A stretch of 64,000 bases of DNA from NCBI GenBank assembly GCA_902760865.1, contig CACWID010000011.1:1-64000 (forward strand), in the 5' to 3' direction. Origin of the DNA: an uncultured Bacteroidales bacterium. Lineage in GTDB: Bacteria; Bacteroidota; Bacteroidia; Bacteroidales; Muribaculaceae. Under the pieces are notes generated by a model that was not told where the DNA came from, searched no databases, and saw nothing but the letters and a program-made list of their open reading frames with translations. This document shows, piece after piece, positions 32,220 through 40,058 of the stretch; position 1 is the first letter of the stretch, and the number at the start of each line of letters is the position of its first letter. Both the position numbers and the translations under genes were made by a program.

Positions 32220-33605
32220 TTACTTAACGAGAATCTTCTGACCGTTGTGGATGTAGATGCCGGGGGCTGCGGGAGCTTCGCTAGGCACACCCATGAGGTT
32301 GTAGTAGAGGCCATCCTGCTGCTTGGCAGCGTTGATTTCCTCGACTGCGGTGCTGCCTTCCTGGTGAGCGGGCATGAAGATGACCAGACCCAGGTCGGGG
32401 TTATCGGCCTGATGGAAGATGACCTGCTCGATGTTCTCGGCGGTCTGCTCCTCGACGTTCCAGGTGTTGCCCTGTGCCCAGATGGTGGCGGTACCGTTGT
32501 TGTACAGGTCGTAGAGCACGCCACCGTTGCCATTGTTCACGAAGGTGTTGTTACCGGGGTTGTAGTCCTCGGCCGTGGGGTCCTCGACCTTACCCAGGTT
32601 GATGTTGGGAGCGCCGGTGGGCACGGTGATGCCCCACAGGCCGCCTTCCATCCAGTTACCCTCCATGTAGATATTGGCGCTACTGCTGCTGTCATAGATG
32701 CTGACGCAGCTGCCGCCGTTGTTGGGGTTGGTCTCGTAGCAGTTGTTCACCATCTTGTTGTTCTTGATGATGGCGTCCACGCTGCCGATGGTGGTGATAC
32801 CATAGCGGTTATCGGCAATGTAGTTGTTCTCGATGATGTTGGTGCCGCTGTGGGCCAGGCCCATCATGTTGCTCAGGCCGATGCCGCCCGAGAGGGTGAA
32901 CTGGCCGCCGATGACCTGGTTGTCGGCAATGAGGACGTCATAGTCGCCGCCCACGCTCAGGTTGATCTGGGGCTTGTTGCGGTTGCTGGTGGTGTTGTGC
33001 CAGAAGAGGCAGTTGCGGATGATGATGCCCACGGGATTGGTGCTGCCGTTACCGATGGCGTTGACCGTGTTCTCGATAAAGTAGCAGTTCTCTACGACGT
33101 TGTTGTCACATGAGGCGTTAAACGACAGGGCACCCGAACTCGACGACTTGCCGTTGTGCAGGGTGAAGGTGCAGTTGTAGGCCTGCAGACTGCTGTTCAG
33201 GCCGCCGAAAACGACACCTACGTACTCAAGGGTGACGTTCTTCAAGTTGGCATTGCCATTCTCGCCCAGCATCCAGAAGCCCTTGGGGTTGCTGCCCTCG
33301 GCGTCACGGGTTACAACAGCGGTATCGGCGGGGGCAAAGTCGGCGTCGCCGTTAACAGTGATCTGCACACTGTTGGCCATCTTGATAACGTCGTTGTTCT
33401 CGAGGCGCAGCACGTCGCCCTCGCTGATGGTGAAGTTGGCACTCACCAGATAGGAACCGTCGTCTTGCAGGGTCACGCCAGTGCCCTCGATCTGGCTCAA
33501 GGCGTTGAAGGTGTACACGTTGCCGCTACCGTCACTGACGAACTCATCGGCCATGGCTCCGGCAGCAACGGCTGCCATGAGCAGAAAAGCGTAAATTTTT
33601 TTCAT
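32220..33605 (-). CDS. Secreted right-handed parallel beta-helix protein
   Basis: A 461-residue protein with a signal peptide (MKKIYAFLLMAAVAAGAMA). From ~90 to ~380 it shows the Asn-rich, ~22-25-residue rungs of a parallel beta-helix (NNVVENCYFIENTVN, IIENNYIADNRYGITT, AIIKNNKMVNNCYE). This is the fold of pectate-lyase-like and other polysaccharide-active or surface proteins. The last residues (YYNLMGVPS...PGIYIHNGQKILVK) match a short type IX secretion-type tail. No catalytic residues can be assigned, so it may be an enzyme or a structural protein. It is convergent with the large protein to the left, with the MITE between. Confidence 0.78.
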   Translation of the reverse strand: MKKIYAFLLMAAVAAGAMADEFVSDGSGNVYTFNALSQIEGTGVTLQDDGSYLVSANFTISEGDVLRLENNDVIKMANSVQITVNGDADFAPADTAVVTRDAEGSNPKGFWMLGENGNANLKNVTLEYVGVVFGGLNSSLQAYNCTFTLHNGKSSSSGALSFNASCDNNVVENCYFIENTVNAIGNGSTNPVGIIIRNCLFWHNTTSNRNKPQINLSVGGDYDVLIADNQVIGGQFTLSGGIGLSNMMGLAHSGTNIIENNYIADNRYGITTIGSVDAIIKNNKMVNNCYETNPNNGGSCVSIYDSSSSANIYMEGNWMEGGLWGITVPTGAPNINLGKVEDPTAEDYNPGNNTFVNNGNGGVLYDLYNNGTATIWAQGNTWNVEEQTAENIEQVIFHQADNPDLGLVIFMPAHQEGSTAVEEINAAKQQDGLYYNLMGVPSEAPAAPGIYIHNGQKILVK

Positions 33606-33644
33606 ACAGTAGTATAATTAAAAATGTTGATAATATTAGCGCCG

Positions 33645-33652
33645 CAAAATTA
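33645..33652 (-). promoter_or_regulatory. -7 promoter element of the beta-helix gene
   Basis: Minus-strand TAATTTTG, 39 bp upstream of the start codon. Confidence 0.55.
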
Positions 33653-33791
33653 CGCAAATAATTACATAATAAGCGGTTTTAGCCGCACGATATGCTGCCA
33701 TAACTAAATGTTTCTATCATTTCCGACAGTAATTTATCAACTAGCAATCATTTTGTAGCAGTAATTCTTTCGTAGTTATGACAAATTATTG

Positions 33792-33799
33792 TAATTTTG
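33792..33799 (+). promoter_or_regulatory. -7 promoter element of the Na/Pi symporter gene
   Basis: TAATTTTG, 42 bp before the ATG at 33842. It faces away from the beta-helix promoter in the divergent gap. Confidence 0.55.
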
Positions 33800-33841
33800 T
33801 GAAAAATTTGATACTAACTGCATACAAATATTTGTTATTCA

Positions 33842-35680
33842 ATGGATTACTCATTTCTTGACTTTCTTGCCTTACTTGGATCAGTATGCCTGTTCCTCTA
33901 TGGAATGAAGATCATGAGTGAAGGCTTGCAGAAGACTGCAGGTAAGCGCCTTCGCTCCATCCTGGCTTGGATGACCAAGAACCGTTTACTCGCCATTGTC
34001 ACTGGTGTTGTCATCACGGCCTTAATCCAGAGCTCGTCGGCCTCGGTATCGATGGTGGTCAGCTTTGTCAATGCCGGCCTGATGCCACTGGAACAGTCAC
34101 TGGCAGTGAGCTTCGGTGCCGCACTGGGTACCACATTCACCGAGTGGATTATCGCCATCTTCGGCTTCAAGGTCAAGCTGTCGGCCTTCCTGTTGCCGTT
34201 GCTGGCCTTTGCCGTGCCCATGCTCTTCATCAAGAAGAACAACTACAAGAACATCGGTGAGTTGCTCATCGGTTTTGTCTTCTTGTTCATGGGTCTGGAT
34301 GCCATCAGCGCCAATGTGCCCGACCTGTCCAAGTCACCCGAGGTATTCGCCTCACTGCAGCAGTACACGTCGATGGGCTTCCTGTCCATCCTGTTCTTTA
34401 CGCTGGTGGGTTGGATTGTGACCATGGTCATCCAGTCGAGTGCCGCCACGTTTGCCATCGTGCTGATCATGGCGTCCAAGGGATGGATCTCGTTTGACAT
34501 CGCCTGTGCTATGGTGCTGGGTGCCAGCATCGGTACCAGCATCACGCCGCTGCTGGCGTCGCTGGGCGGTAATGCCGAGGCCAAGAAGGCCGCCTTGGGT
34601 CATGCCCTGTTCAACCTGTTCGGCGCTGTCTGGGTGCTGATTATCTTCCAGCCTTTCGTGTCGATGGTGACCTGGGTCGTCAAGGACGTCTTCAGCCTGG
34701 GAGATCCTCTGGCCCTCTATAACAGCGTGAAGAGCGGAGCCAGCGTCGAGGGCAATGCCCTGATGCAGGAACAGGTGGCCATGTCGATCGGCATGACCAT
34801 GTTCCACACCATCTTCAAGCTGTGCAACCTGCTGATCATGATCTGGTTCACCAAGTTGTATGTCAAGTTGCTCAACATGATTATCAAGAGCAAGAAGAAG
34901 GAGGATGAGGAGTTCCAGCTCAAGTATATCCAGGGTGGTCTGATGAGTGCCAGCGAGTTGAATATCGCCCAGGCCGAGCGCGAGATCGTCGTGTTCGCTC
35001 AGCGCGTTGAGCGCATGCTGGGCATGGTCAAGGAACTGGTGCATACCAAGACCGGCACCCCCGAGTTCGAAAAGTTGTTTGCCCGCATCGAGAAGTATGA
35101 GGACATCAGCGACCGTATGGAGTTTGAGATCGGCAGCTACCTCAACAAGGTTCTCGACGGCAAGCTCAGTAGCCAGGCCAAGAAGCGCGTCTCCGGCCTG
35201 TTGAGCATCATCAGCGAGCTAGAGAGCATCGCCGACAGCAGCTTCAACATCGCCAAGGCACTGGTGCGCAAGGAGGAGGCAGACGCCCACTTCAACGAGT
35301 ACAACTATGCCAACATCGATGTCATCCTCAAGCTCGTCAGCGAGGCGATGACCAACATGCTCACCCTGCTCATCGACATCGACAACGTCACGCCCGACGA
35401 CTTGATGCGCAACTACAACAAGGAGCGCGAAATCAACAACTTCCGCAACCAGGCACGTGCCGAGAACATCGAGAACGTCAACCAGCACAAGTATCCCTAC
35501 AAGGCGGGTATCTTCTATATGGACATCGTCTGCGAGGCCGAGAAACTGGGCGACTTCATCGTCAATGTCATCGATGCTATCGAGGACCTGATGCGCAACC
35601 AGGCCATCACCAGCAATCCTCTGGACATTGGCGAGCTTAACCCCGAGAAGACTCCTAAATCCTCTAAATCGGCCAAGTAA
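33842..35680 (+). CDS. Na+/phosphate symporter family protein (NptA/YjbB type) with PhoU-like C-terminus
   Basis: A 612-residue inner-membrane transporter. The two inverted Na_Pi_cotrans repeats carry the hallmark QSSSASVS (~64-71) and QSSAATFA (~197-204), each followed by a GASxGTS/GAALGTT re-entrant motif, within about eight hydrophobic segments (1-~330). The C-terminal ~250 residues form a soluble helical PhoU-like domain (EKYEDISDRME, ELESIADSSFNIA). The family moves phosphate with sodium; bacterial members often export phosphate. It stands alone, and no pho genes are adjacent. Confidence 0.9.
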   Translation: MDYSFLDFLALLGSVCLFLYGMKIMSEGLQKTAGKRLRSILAWMTKNRLLAIVTGVVITALIQSSSASVSMVVSFVNAGLMPLEQSLAVSFGAALGTTFTEWIIAIFGFKVKLSAFLLPLLAFAVPMLFIKKNNYKNIGELLIGFVFLFMGLDAISANVPDLSKSPEVFASLQQYTSMGFLSILFFTLVGWIVTMVIQSSAATFAIVLIMASKGWISFDIACAMVLGASIGTSITPLLASLGGNAEAKKAALGHALFNLFGAVWVLIIFQPFVSMVTWVVKDVFSLGDPLALYNSVKSGASVEGNALMQEQVAMSIGMTMFHTIFKLCNLLIMIWFTKLYVKLLNMIIKSKKKEDEEFQLKYIQGGLMSASELNIAQAEREIVVFAQRVERMLGMVKELVHTKTGTPEFEKLFARIEKYEDISDRMEFEIGSYLNKVLDGKLSSQAKKRVSGLLSIISELESIADSSFNIAKALVRKEEADAHFNEYNYANIDVILKLVSEAMTNMLTLLIDIDNVTPDDLMRNYNKEREINNFRNQARAENIENVNQHKYPYKAGIFYMDIVCEAEKLGDFIVNVIDAIEDLMRNQAITSNPLDIGELNPEKTPKSSKSAK

Positions 35681-35706
35681 TCCCGCCTGGGTATTACCTT
35701 GTCAAT

Positions 35707-35764
35707 AAAAGAGGCCTGGACTGCCGCTTCCCCAGTGAGGGAAAAGCAGTCCAGGTCTCTTTTA
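35707..35764 (+). terminator. Terminator after the symporter gene
   Basis: AAAAGAG-CCTGGACTGC pairs with GCAGTCCAGG-CTCTTTT, followed by T residues; a long, stable hairpin. Confidence 0.85.
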
Positions 35765-35863
35765 TGACCCGAATGAGGCCAGAAACTGACATTCTGGCAT
35801 GATATTTGCCTGCTATATGGGAAACATAATTGAATCTGAGTTAATGAAAGAAAGGAGTGAACG

Positions 35864-36088
35864 ATGTCTGTATTTAGAGTTTTATTATCGATTATTTTCC
35901 CGCCGCTGGCTGTAGTGGACAAGGGATGTGGATCGTTCCTGATTGTGACGATTCTCACCTGCGCCGGATGGATTCCCGGGGTAATCGGGGCACTGGTCAT
36001 CCTTAACAAGAGCACGCAGATGCCTACCTACCCCACCTATCCCACAACCACCAACTACAACAACAACCGCACACATTGCCAGTATTAA
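35864..36088 (+). CDS. Small YqaE/Pmp3-family membrane protein
   Basis: A 74-residue peptide with two predicted membrane helices (LSIIFPPLAVV and FLIVTILTCAGWIPGVIGALVIL), the conserved FPPLAV and WIPGxIHA-like motif of the Pmp3/UPF0057 family, and a hydrophilic Thr/Asn/Tyr-rich tail. Family members sit in the cytoplasmic membrane and are linked to membrane potential and stress. It has its own terminator at 36151. Its length is slightly above the usual ~52-60 because of the tail. Confidence 0.85.
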   Translation: MSVFRVLLSIIFPPLAVVDKGCGSFLIVTILTCAGWIPGVIGALVILNKSTQMPTYPTYPTTTNYNNNRTHCQY

Positions 36089-36150
36089 AGCACGGGGGAA
36101 TGCCTTCAGGAAAAAACACAAACCCCTCATAGAAGCGGAAACACCACACA

Positions 36151-36200
36151 TCAGGGACACTAAGGGCCTCACGGCCCGTTAGGTCCCTGAATTCTTTTTA
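36151..36200 (+). terminator. Terminator after the Pmp3-like gene
   Basis: TCAGGGAC-TAAGGGCC pairs with GGCC-TTAGGTCCCTGA around TCAC, followed by ATTCTTTTTAT. Confidence 0.8.
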
Positions 36201-36251
36201 TATACCTTACAATCAACCCGATAAGCCCGGGCAACCTACAGGTGTCTTGTA

Positions 36252-36327
36252 GAGACGCAAAATCTTGCGTCTCCCACCGTCAGGCGTTACAATCATCCAA
36301 CCCAGGAGACGCAACATCTTGCATTTC
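36252..36327. repeat. Two copies of the dispersed ~22-bp palindrome
   Basis: A near-perfect copy (36252-36273, half-site GAGACGCAAAA) and a decayed copy (36306-36327) ~33 bp later, the same paired layout as at 13137-13222. Intergenic, before the tryptophanase promoter. The rest of the 36,200-36,510 gap shows no gene. Confidence 0.8.
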
Positions 36328-36513
36328 CACAAAAAAGAACAGCTGGCCATCAGCACCTTATCAACAAACACTCACGCCTTTGCCGACGTTGCGGCCACGC
36401 CAAGGCAAGGCCCTACCAATGACGGCTCGGGGAAATGATCGGCTCCTTGCATCAACAAGAGGAAGCACGAAAATGTTAAAAAACGGTAATGAGGCAAAAA
36501 AATTGGCAAAGAT

Positions 36514-36544
36514 TTTGCCAGTTCGCCAACTTGCCGTAACTTTG
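36514..36544 (+). promoter_or_regulatory. Promoter of tnaA
   Basis: TTTG (36514-36517), exactly 19 bp, TAACTTTG (36537-36544): an almost ideal Bacteroidetes promoter. GGCAAAGATTTTGCC forms an inverted repeat across the -33 box and may bind a regulator. The leader is ~80 nt and encodes no TnaC-like peptide that I can see. Confidence 0.7.
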
Positions 36545-36632
36545 CATAAAAATTGAATATAAATAACCTTTATGGCTGTTCAATTTTACCGAAAACTGTA
36601 ATAAAAAGTTTAACATAAATATTTGATTATCA

Positions 36633-38009
36633 ATGGAATTACCATTTGCCGAATCCTGGAAGATTAAGATGATCGAGCCTCTGCGCAAGAGCACTCGCGC
36701 CGAGCGCGAACAGTGGCTCAAAGAAGCTCACAACAACGTATTCATGCTCAAGGCTGAGCAGGTCTATATCGACTGCCTCACCGACTCCGGTACGGGCGCA
36801 ATGAGCGACCGCCAGTGGGCCGAGATGATGCTGGGCGATGAGAGCTACGCCGGCGCCACCTCGTTCTACAAGTTTGAGTCTGTTGTACAACGCATCTTCG
36901 GATTCAAGTATGTCATCCCCACCCACCAGGGCCGTGCAGCCGAGAACGTGCTGTTCTCCTACCTGGTGAAGGAAGGCAACGTCATCCCCGGCAACGCCCA
37001 CTTCGACACCACCAAGGGTCACATCGAGGCCCGCAAGGCTAAGGCCATCGACGTCACCATCGACGAGGCCAAGGACACCCAGCTCGAAATCCCCTTCAAG
37101 GGCAACGTATCGCTCGAGAAGCTGGAGAAGGTGCTGAGCGAGAACAAGGGCAACGTCCCCTTCATGGTACTGACCGTCACCAACAACACCGTCGGTGGTC
37201 AGCCCGTGTCGATGAAGAACATCAAGGAGACCTGCGAACTCTGCCACAAGTATGGCGTGCCCGTCGTGATGGACAGCGCCCGCTTTGCCGAGAACTCCTA
37301 CTTCATCAAGACCCGCGAGGAAGGCTATGCCGACAAGACCATCAAGGAGATTGCACGCGAGATGTACTCCTACGTTGACGCCATGACCATGTCGGCCAAG
37401 AAGGACGGCGTTGTCAACATGGGCGGTTTCATCGCTACCAACAACCAGGACTGGTACGAGGGTGCCAAGCTGTTCTGCATCCCCTTCGAGGGCTTTATCA
37501 CCTACGGTGGTATGAACGGCCGCGACCTCAACGCCCTGGCAGTCGGTCTGGACGAGAACACCGAGTTTGATATGCTGCAGACCCGCATCCACCAGGTTCA
37601 GTATCTGGCCAAGAAGCTCGACGAGTATGGCATTCCTTATCAGCGTCCCGTGGGTGGCCACGCACTGTTCATCGACGCCGACAAGGTGCTGTGCAACGTG
37701 CCCAAGGAAGAGTTCCCCGCTCAGACCCTGACCTGCGAGCTCTACCTCGAGGCTGGCATCCGTGGCTGCGAGATCGGCTACATCCTCGCCGACCGTGACC
37801 CCGTGACCCGCGAGAACCGCTTCGGCGGCCTCGACCTGCTGCGCCTGTGCATCGCTCGCCGCGTGTACACCGACAACCACATGAACGTGATTGCCGCTGC
37901 CCTGAAGAACGTCTACGACCGTCGCAATGAGATCACGCGCGGTGTCGCCATCGAGTGGGAAGCTCCCCTCATGCGCCACTTCACCGTGAAGCTCAAACGC
38001 CTCGGCTAA
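36633..38009 (+). CDS. tnaA: Tryptophanase
   Basis: A 458-residue PLP enzyme of the tryptophanase / tyrosine phenol-lyase family. The PLP lysine is Lys257 in MSAKKDG, and Arg404 is at the carboxylate-binding position. Two residues decide the substrate: the FDTT motif has Asp125 (Thr in tyrosine phenol-lyase), and residue 381 is Ile in CEIGY (Arg in tyrosine phenol-lyase). Both point to tryptophanase, which splits tryptophan into indole, pyruvate and ammonia in the cytoplasm. It has a strong promoter and a clean terminator, so it is a one-gene unit; no tryptophan permease lies beside it. Confidence 0.93.
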   Translation: MELPFAESWKIKMIEPLRKSTRAEREQWLKEAHNNVFMLKAEQVYIDCLTDSGTGAMSDRQWAEMMLGDESYAGATSFYKFESVVQRIFGFKYVIPTHQGRAAENVLFSYLVKEGNVIPGNAHFDTTKGHIEARKAKAIDVTIDEAKDTQLEIPFKGNVSLEKLEKVLSENKGNVPFMVLTVTNNTVGGQPVSMKNIKETCELCHKYGVPVVMDSARFAENSYFIKTREEGYADKTIKEIAREMYSYVDAMTMSAKKDGVVNMGGFIATNNQDWYEGAKLFCIPFEGFITYGGMNGRDLNALAVGLDENTEFDMLQTRIHQVQYLAKKLDEYGIPYQRPVGGHALFIDADKVLCNVPKEEFPAQTLTCELYLEAGIRGCEIGYILADRDPVTRENRFGGLDLLRLCIARRVYTDNHMNVIAAALKNVYDRRNEITRGVAIEWEAPLMRHFTVKLKRLG

Positions 38010-38054
38010 CCCCACAAACAAAAACTTAATACCATTAATTAAACCTTGAGAACC

Positions 38055-38085
38055 AACGGCGGGCTTGTGCCCGCCGTTGCTGTTT
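38055..38085 (+). terminator. Terminator after tnaA
   Basis: Perfect 10-bp stem AACGGCGGGC / GCCCGCCGTT with loop TTGT, followed by GCTGTTT. Confidence 0.8.
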
Positions 38086-38121
38086 CATGCCTCCATAGGT
38101 TAGGTAGGAATAATTTTTTTG

Positions 38122-38129
38122 TATCTTTG
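38122..38129 (+). promoter_or_regulatory. -7 promoter element of the TPR-AraC regulator gene
   Basis: TATCTTTG, 33 bp upstream of the ATG at 38163. It lies inside an in-frame extension back to 38046, so 38163 is the start. Confidence 0.6.
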
Positions 38130-38162
38130 TGGGCCCTAACGGGTTTTCTTTTAGGTCAACTG

Positions 38163-39848
38163 ATGAGAAGAGGCATTCTGGTCATATTGTTTTTCATTGC
38201 GCTGCTGATGGCGGCTCCGACGCATGGCTCGGAGCAATCGTTAGGGCACGGCAAGTGGCTCAACCTTCCCATCGAGAAACTGGCCGAAATGGCCGACAAA
38301 GACTTTACCGACGGCGGCAGCAAGGACACTGCGCTGATGTGCTACACCATCATCGCCAATCGCTACGAGGCATCGATGTCCCAGAGCCAGAAGGTGCATT
38401 GCAAGAATGCCAGCATGAGGATGTGGTCCATCTATTTCTATGACTTCTATGACTACCCCAAGTGTTTTGACTGCCTGACGCAAGCCCTCGACATCGCCAA
38501 CGAAGCGGGCATCGACGATGCCAACATCTACTTGGGCTTCGGGTGCATGTACCAGACCATTTCCGAGGAATGCAACAACTATGAGCTGGGCACTGAGGCG
38601 CTGGACTACTACCGCAAGGCGTTGACCGTGGGCATCAAGACCGATGACGTCGAACACACCGACATGGCAGCCACCGACGTGCTGGCCATGGCCCATAGCC
38701 AGGGAGGACTGCACCAGATCAAGGACATCTGGCAACAGTACCTGGACCAGCCCCTACAAGGCGGCGCGTCAGTACTGCGCCAGTACAACGAGATGCTTTA
38801 CCAGGCCTTCAACAACGTGGAGCAAAACCGCCTTGACGAGGCCATCGCCGTCTATGACAAGCAGTTGCAGCTCATCGACACGACCCAATACACCCGTTTG
38901 ATCTACTTCACCCACATCGAGAAGGCCAAGGTCTATGCCATGCGAGGAGACTACCGCAATGCCATCGCCGCCGTCAGGCTGGCCGAGCGCATCGCCGTTG
39001 ACCTGGAGATGAAGGACTGCAAACTCGAAGTGTACGGCCTGCTGTCGCGCTACTTCAGGGAACTGGGCGACCGTGAAACCCAGGACCTCTACTTCAACCG
39101 CTACTACATGCTCAAGGACACCCTCACCAACTACCAGCAGCTGGCCAGCATCAACGAGATGGAGTTCCGCCATGAGTTGAAGGGGATGGAACAGGAGATG
39201 ACCGATATCAAGCGGCACCGCGAGGTCATGAGCTATGTTACCATGATTTCGCTGGGCTTCCTCATGGTGGTGCTCGTGCTTCTCTATCTCGTGTACCGCA
39301 AGAATGGCGAACTGAGGCGCTCCAACCAGTCGCTGTACCAGAAGAACGTGGAGATGCTGCGCGCCGAGGAAGAGGAGCGACGCATGCGACGCCAGTTGCA
39401 GGACAAGGAGCCGCTCGCCACCGAAACCATTGAATCAACCGATCCCGAGGGCGACATCAAGTACAAGAGCAGCCACCTGAGCGACGAGGACAAGCAGCAA
39501 CTGCTGGCACACATCCAGGAGGTGATGGACAACAACGAGGAAATCTTCAGCGCCGACTTCTCGCTCGAACGGCTGGCCATGTTGTGTGGCTCTAAATATA
39601 AATATGTGTCACAGGTCATCAACGAGTACTACCAGCAGAACTTCAACAACTTCCTCAATTCCTACCGCATCAAGGAAGCCTGCAAGCGCATGGGCGACGT
39701 GGAGCACTATGGCAACTACACCATCGAGGCCATCAGCGAGAGCGTGGGCTTCAAGTCTCGCTCCACATTTGTCGCTTCGTTCAAGCGCATCACCGGCCTG
39801 ACTCCGTCACAGTATCAGCGCTTGGCACGCGAGGAGTCACAGCAGTGA
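38163..39848 (+). CDS. Membrane-anchored TPR sensor with cytoplasmic AraC-type DNA-binding domain
   Basis: A 561-residue protein starting with a signal-like hydrophobic segment (MRRGILVILFFIALLMAAP). About 300 residues of TPR-type helical repeats follow, then one membrane helix near residues ~360-382 (MISLGFLMVVLVLLYLVY), a charged coiled coil, and a C-terminal AraC-type double helix-turn-helix (~460-555, FSLERLAMLCGSKYKYVSQVIN and GFKSRSTFVASFKRITGLTPSQY). The layout puts a periplasmic sensor on one side of the inner membrane and a DNA binder on the other, a one-component regulator type frequent in Bacteroidales. It may control the large secreted-protein gene downstream; that is inferred from adjacency only. 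Confidence 0.85.
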   Translation: MRRGILVILFFIALLMAAPTHGSEQSLGHGKWLNLPIEKLAEMADKDFTDGGSKDTALMCYTIIANRYEASMSQSQKVHCKNASMRMWSIYFYDFYDYPKCFDCLTQALDIANEAGIDDANIYLGFGCMYQTISEECNNYELGTEALDYYRKALTVGIKTDDVEHTDMAATDVLAMAHSQGGLHQIKDIWQQYLDQPLQGGASVLRQYNEMLYQAFNNVEQNRLDEAIAVYDKQLQLIDTTQYTRLIYFTHIEKAKVYAMRGDYRNAIAAVRLAERIAVDLEMKDCKLEVYGLLSRYFRELGDRETQDLYFNRYYMLKDTLTNYQQLASINEMEFRHELKGMEQEMTDIKRHREVMSYVTMISLGFLMVVLVLLYLVYRKNGELRRSNQSLYQKNVEMLRAEEEERRMRRQLQDKEPLATETIESTDPEGDIKYKSSHLSDEDKQQLLAHIQEVMDNNEEIFSADFSLERLAMLCGSKYKYVSQVINEYYQQNFNNFLNSYRIKEACKRMGDVEHYGNYTIEAISESVGFKSRSTFVASFKRITGLTPSQYQRLAREESQQ

Positions 39849-39954
39849 CAATTGTCTATTCTCACGCCTAAAAAGCAACAATAATTACCTTTTTCGGGCA
39901 TTTTTTGTGTAAAATGCCGAAATCCGTACAGATTGCCACGATCTGCACGATGGC

Positions 39955-39980
39955 TTTGCACATCGGAATTAGTATTTTTG
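39955..39980 (+). promoter_or_regulatory. Promoter of the 1396-residue secreted protein gene
   Basis: TATTTTTG (39973-39980) with TTTG at 39955-39958, a shorter spacer (14 bp) than usual. The leader is ~70 nt. Confidence 0.5.
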
Positions 39981-40058
39981 CGATGTGTAACTAACCATGC
40001 CACGGCTGTACCCTAGTGCCCGCGGCAGTCATTCATCAACATTTATAGTATTTGGTTT

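Noticed and set aside
36545-36632. TnaC-like leader peptide for tnaA
   Set aside because: No short frame with the needed Trp and Pro codons is visible in the leader.
36633-38009. Tyrosine phenol-lyase instead of tryptophanase
   Set aside because: Asp125 and Ile381 are the tryptophanase-type residues; the phenol-lyase would have Thr and Arg there.
38046-38162. Extended start of the TPR-AraC regulator at 38046
   Set aside because: It would run through the tnaA terminator and the TATCTTTG promoter element; the signal segment begins at 38163.
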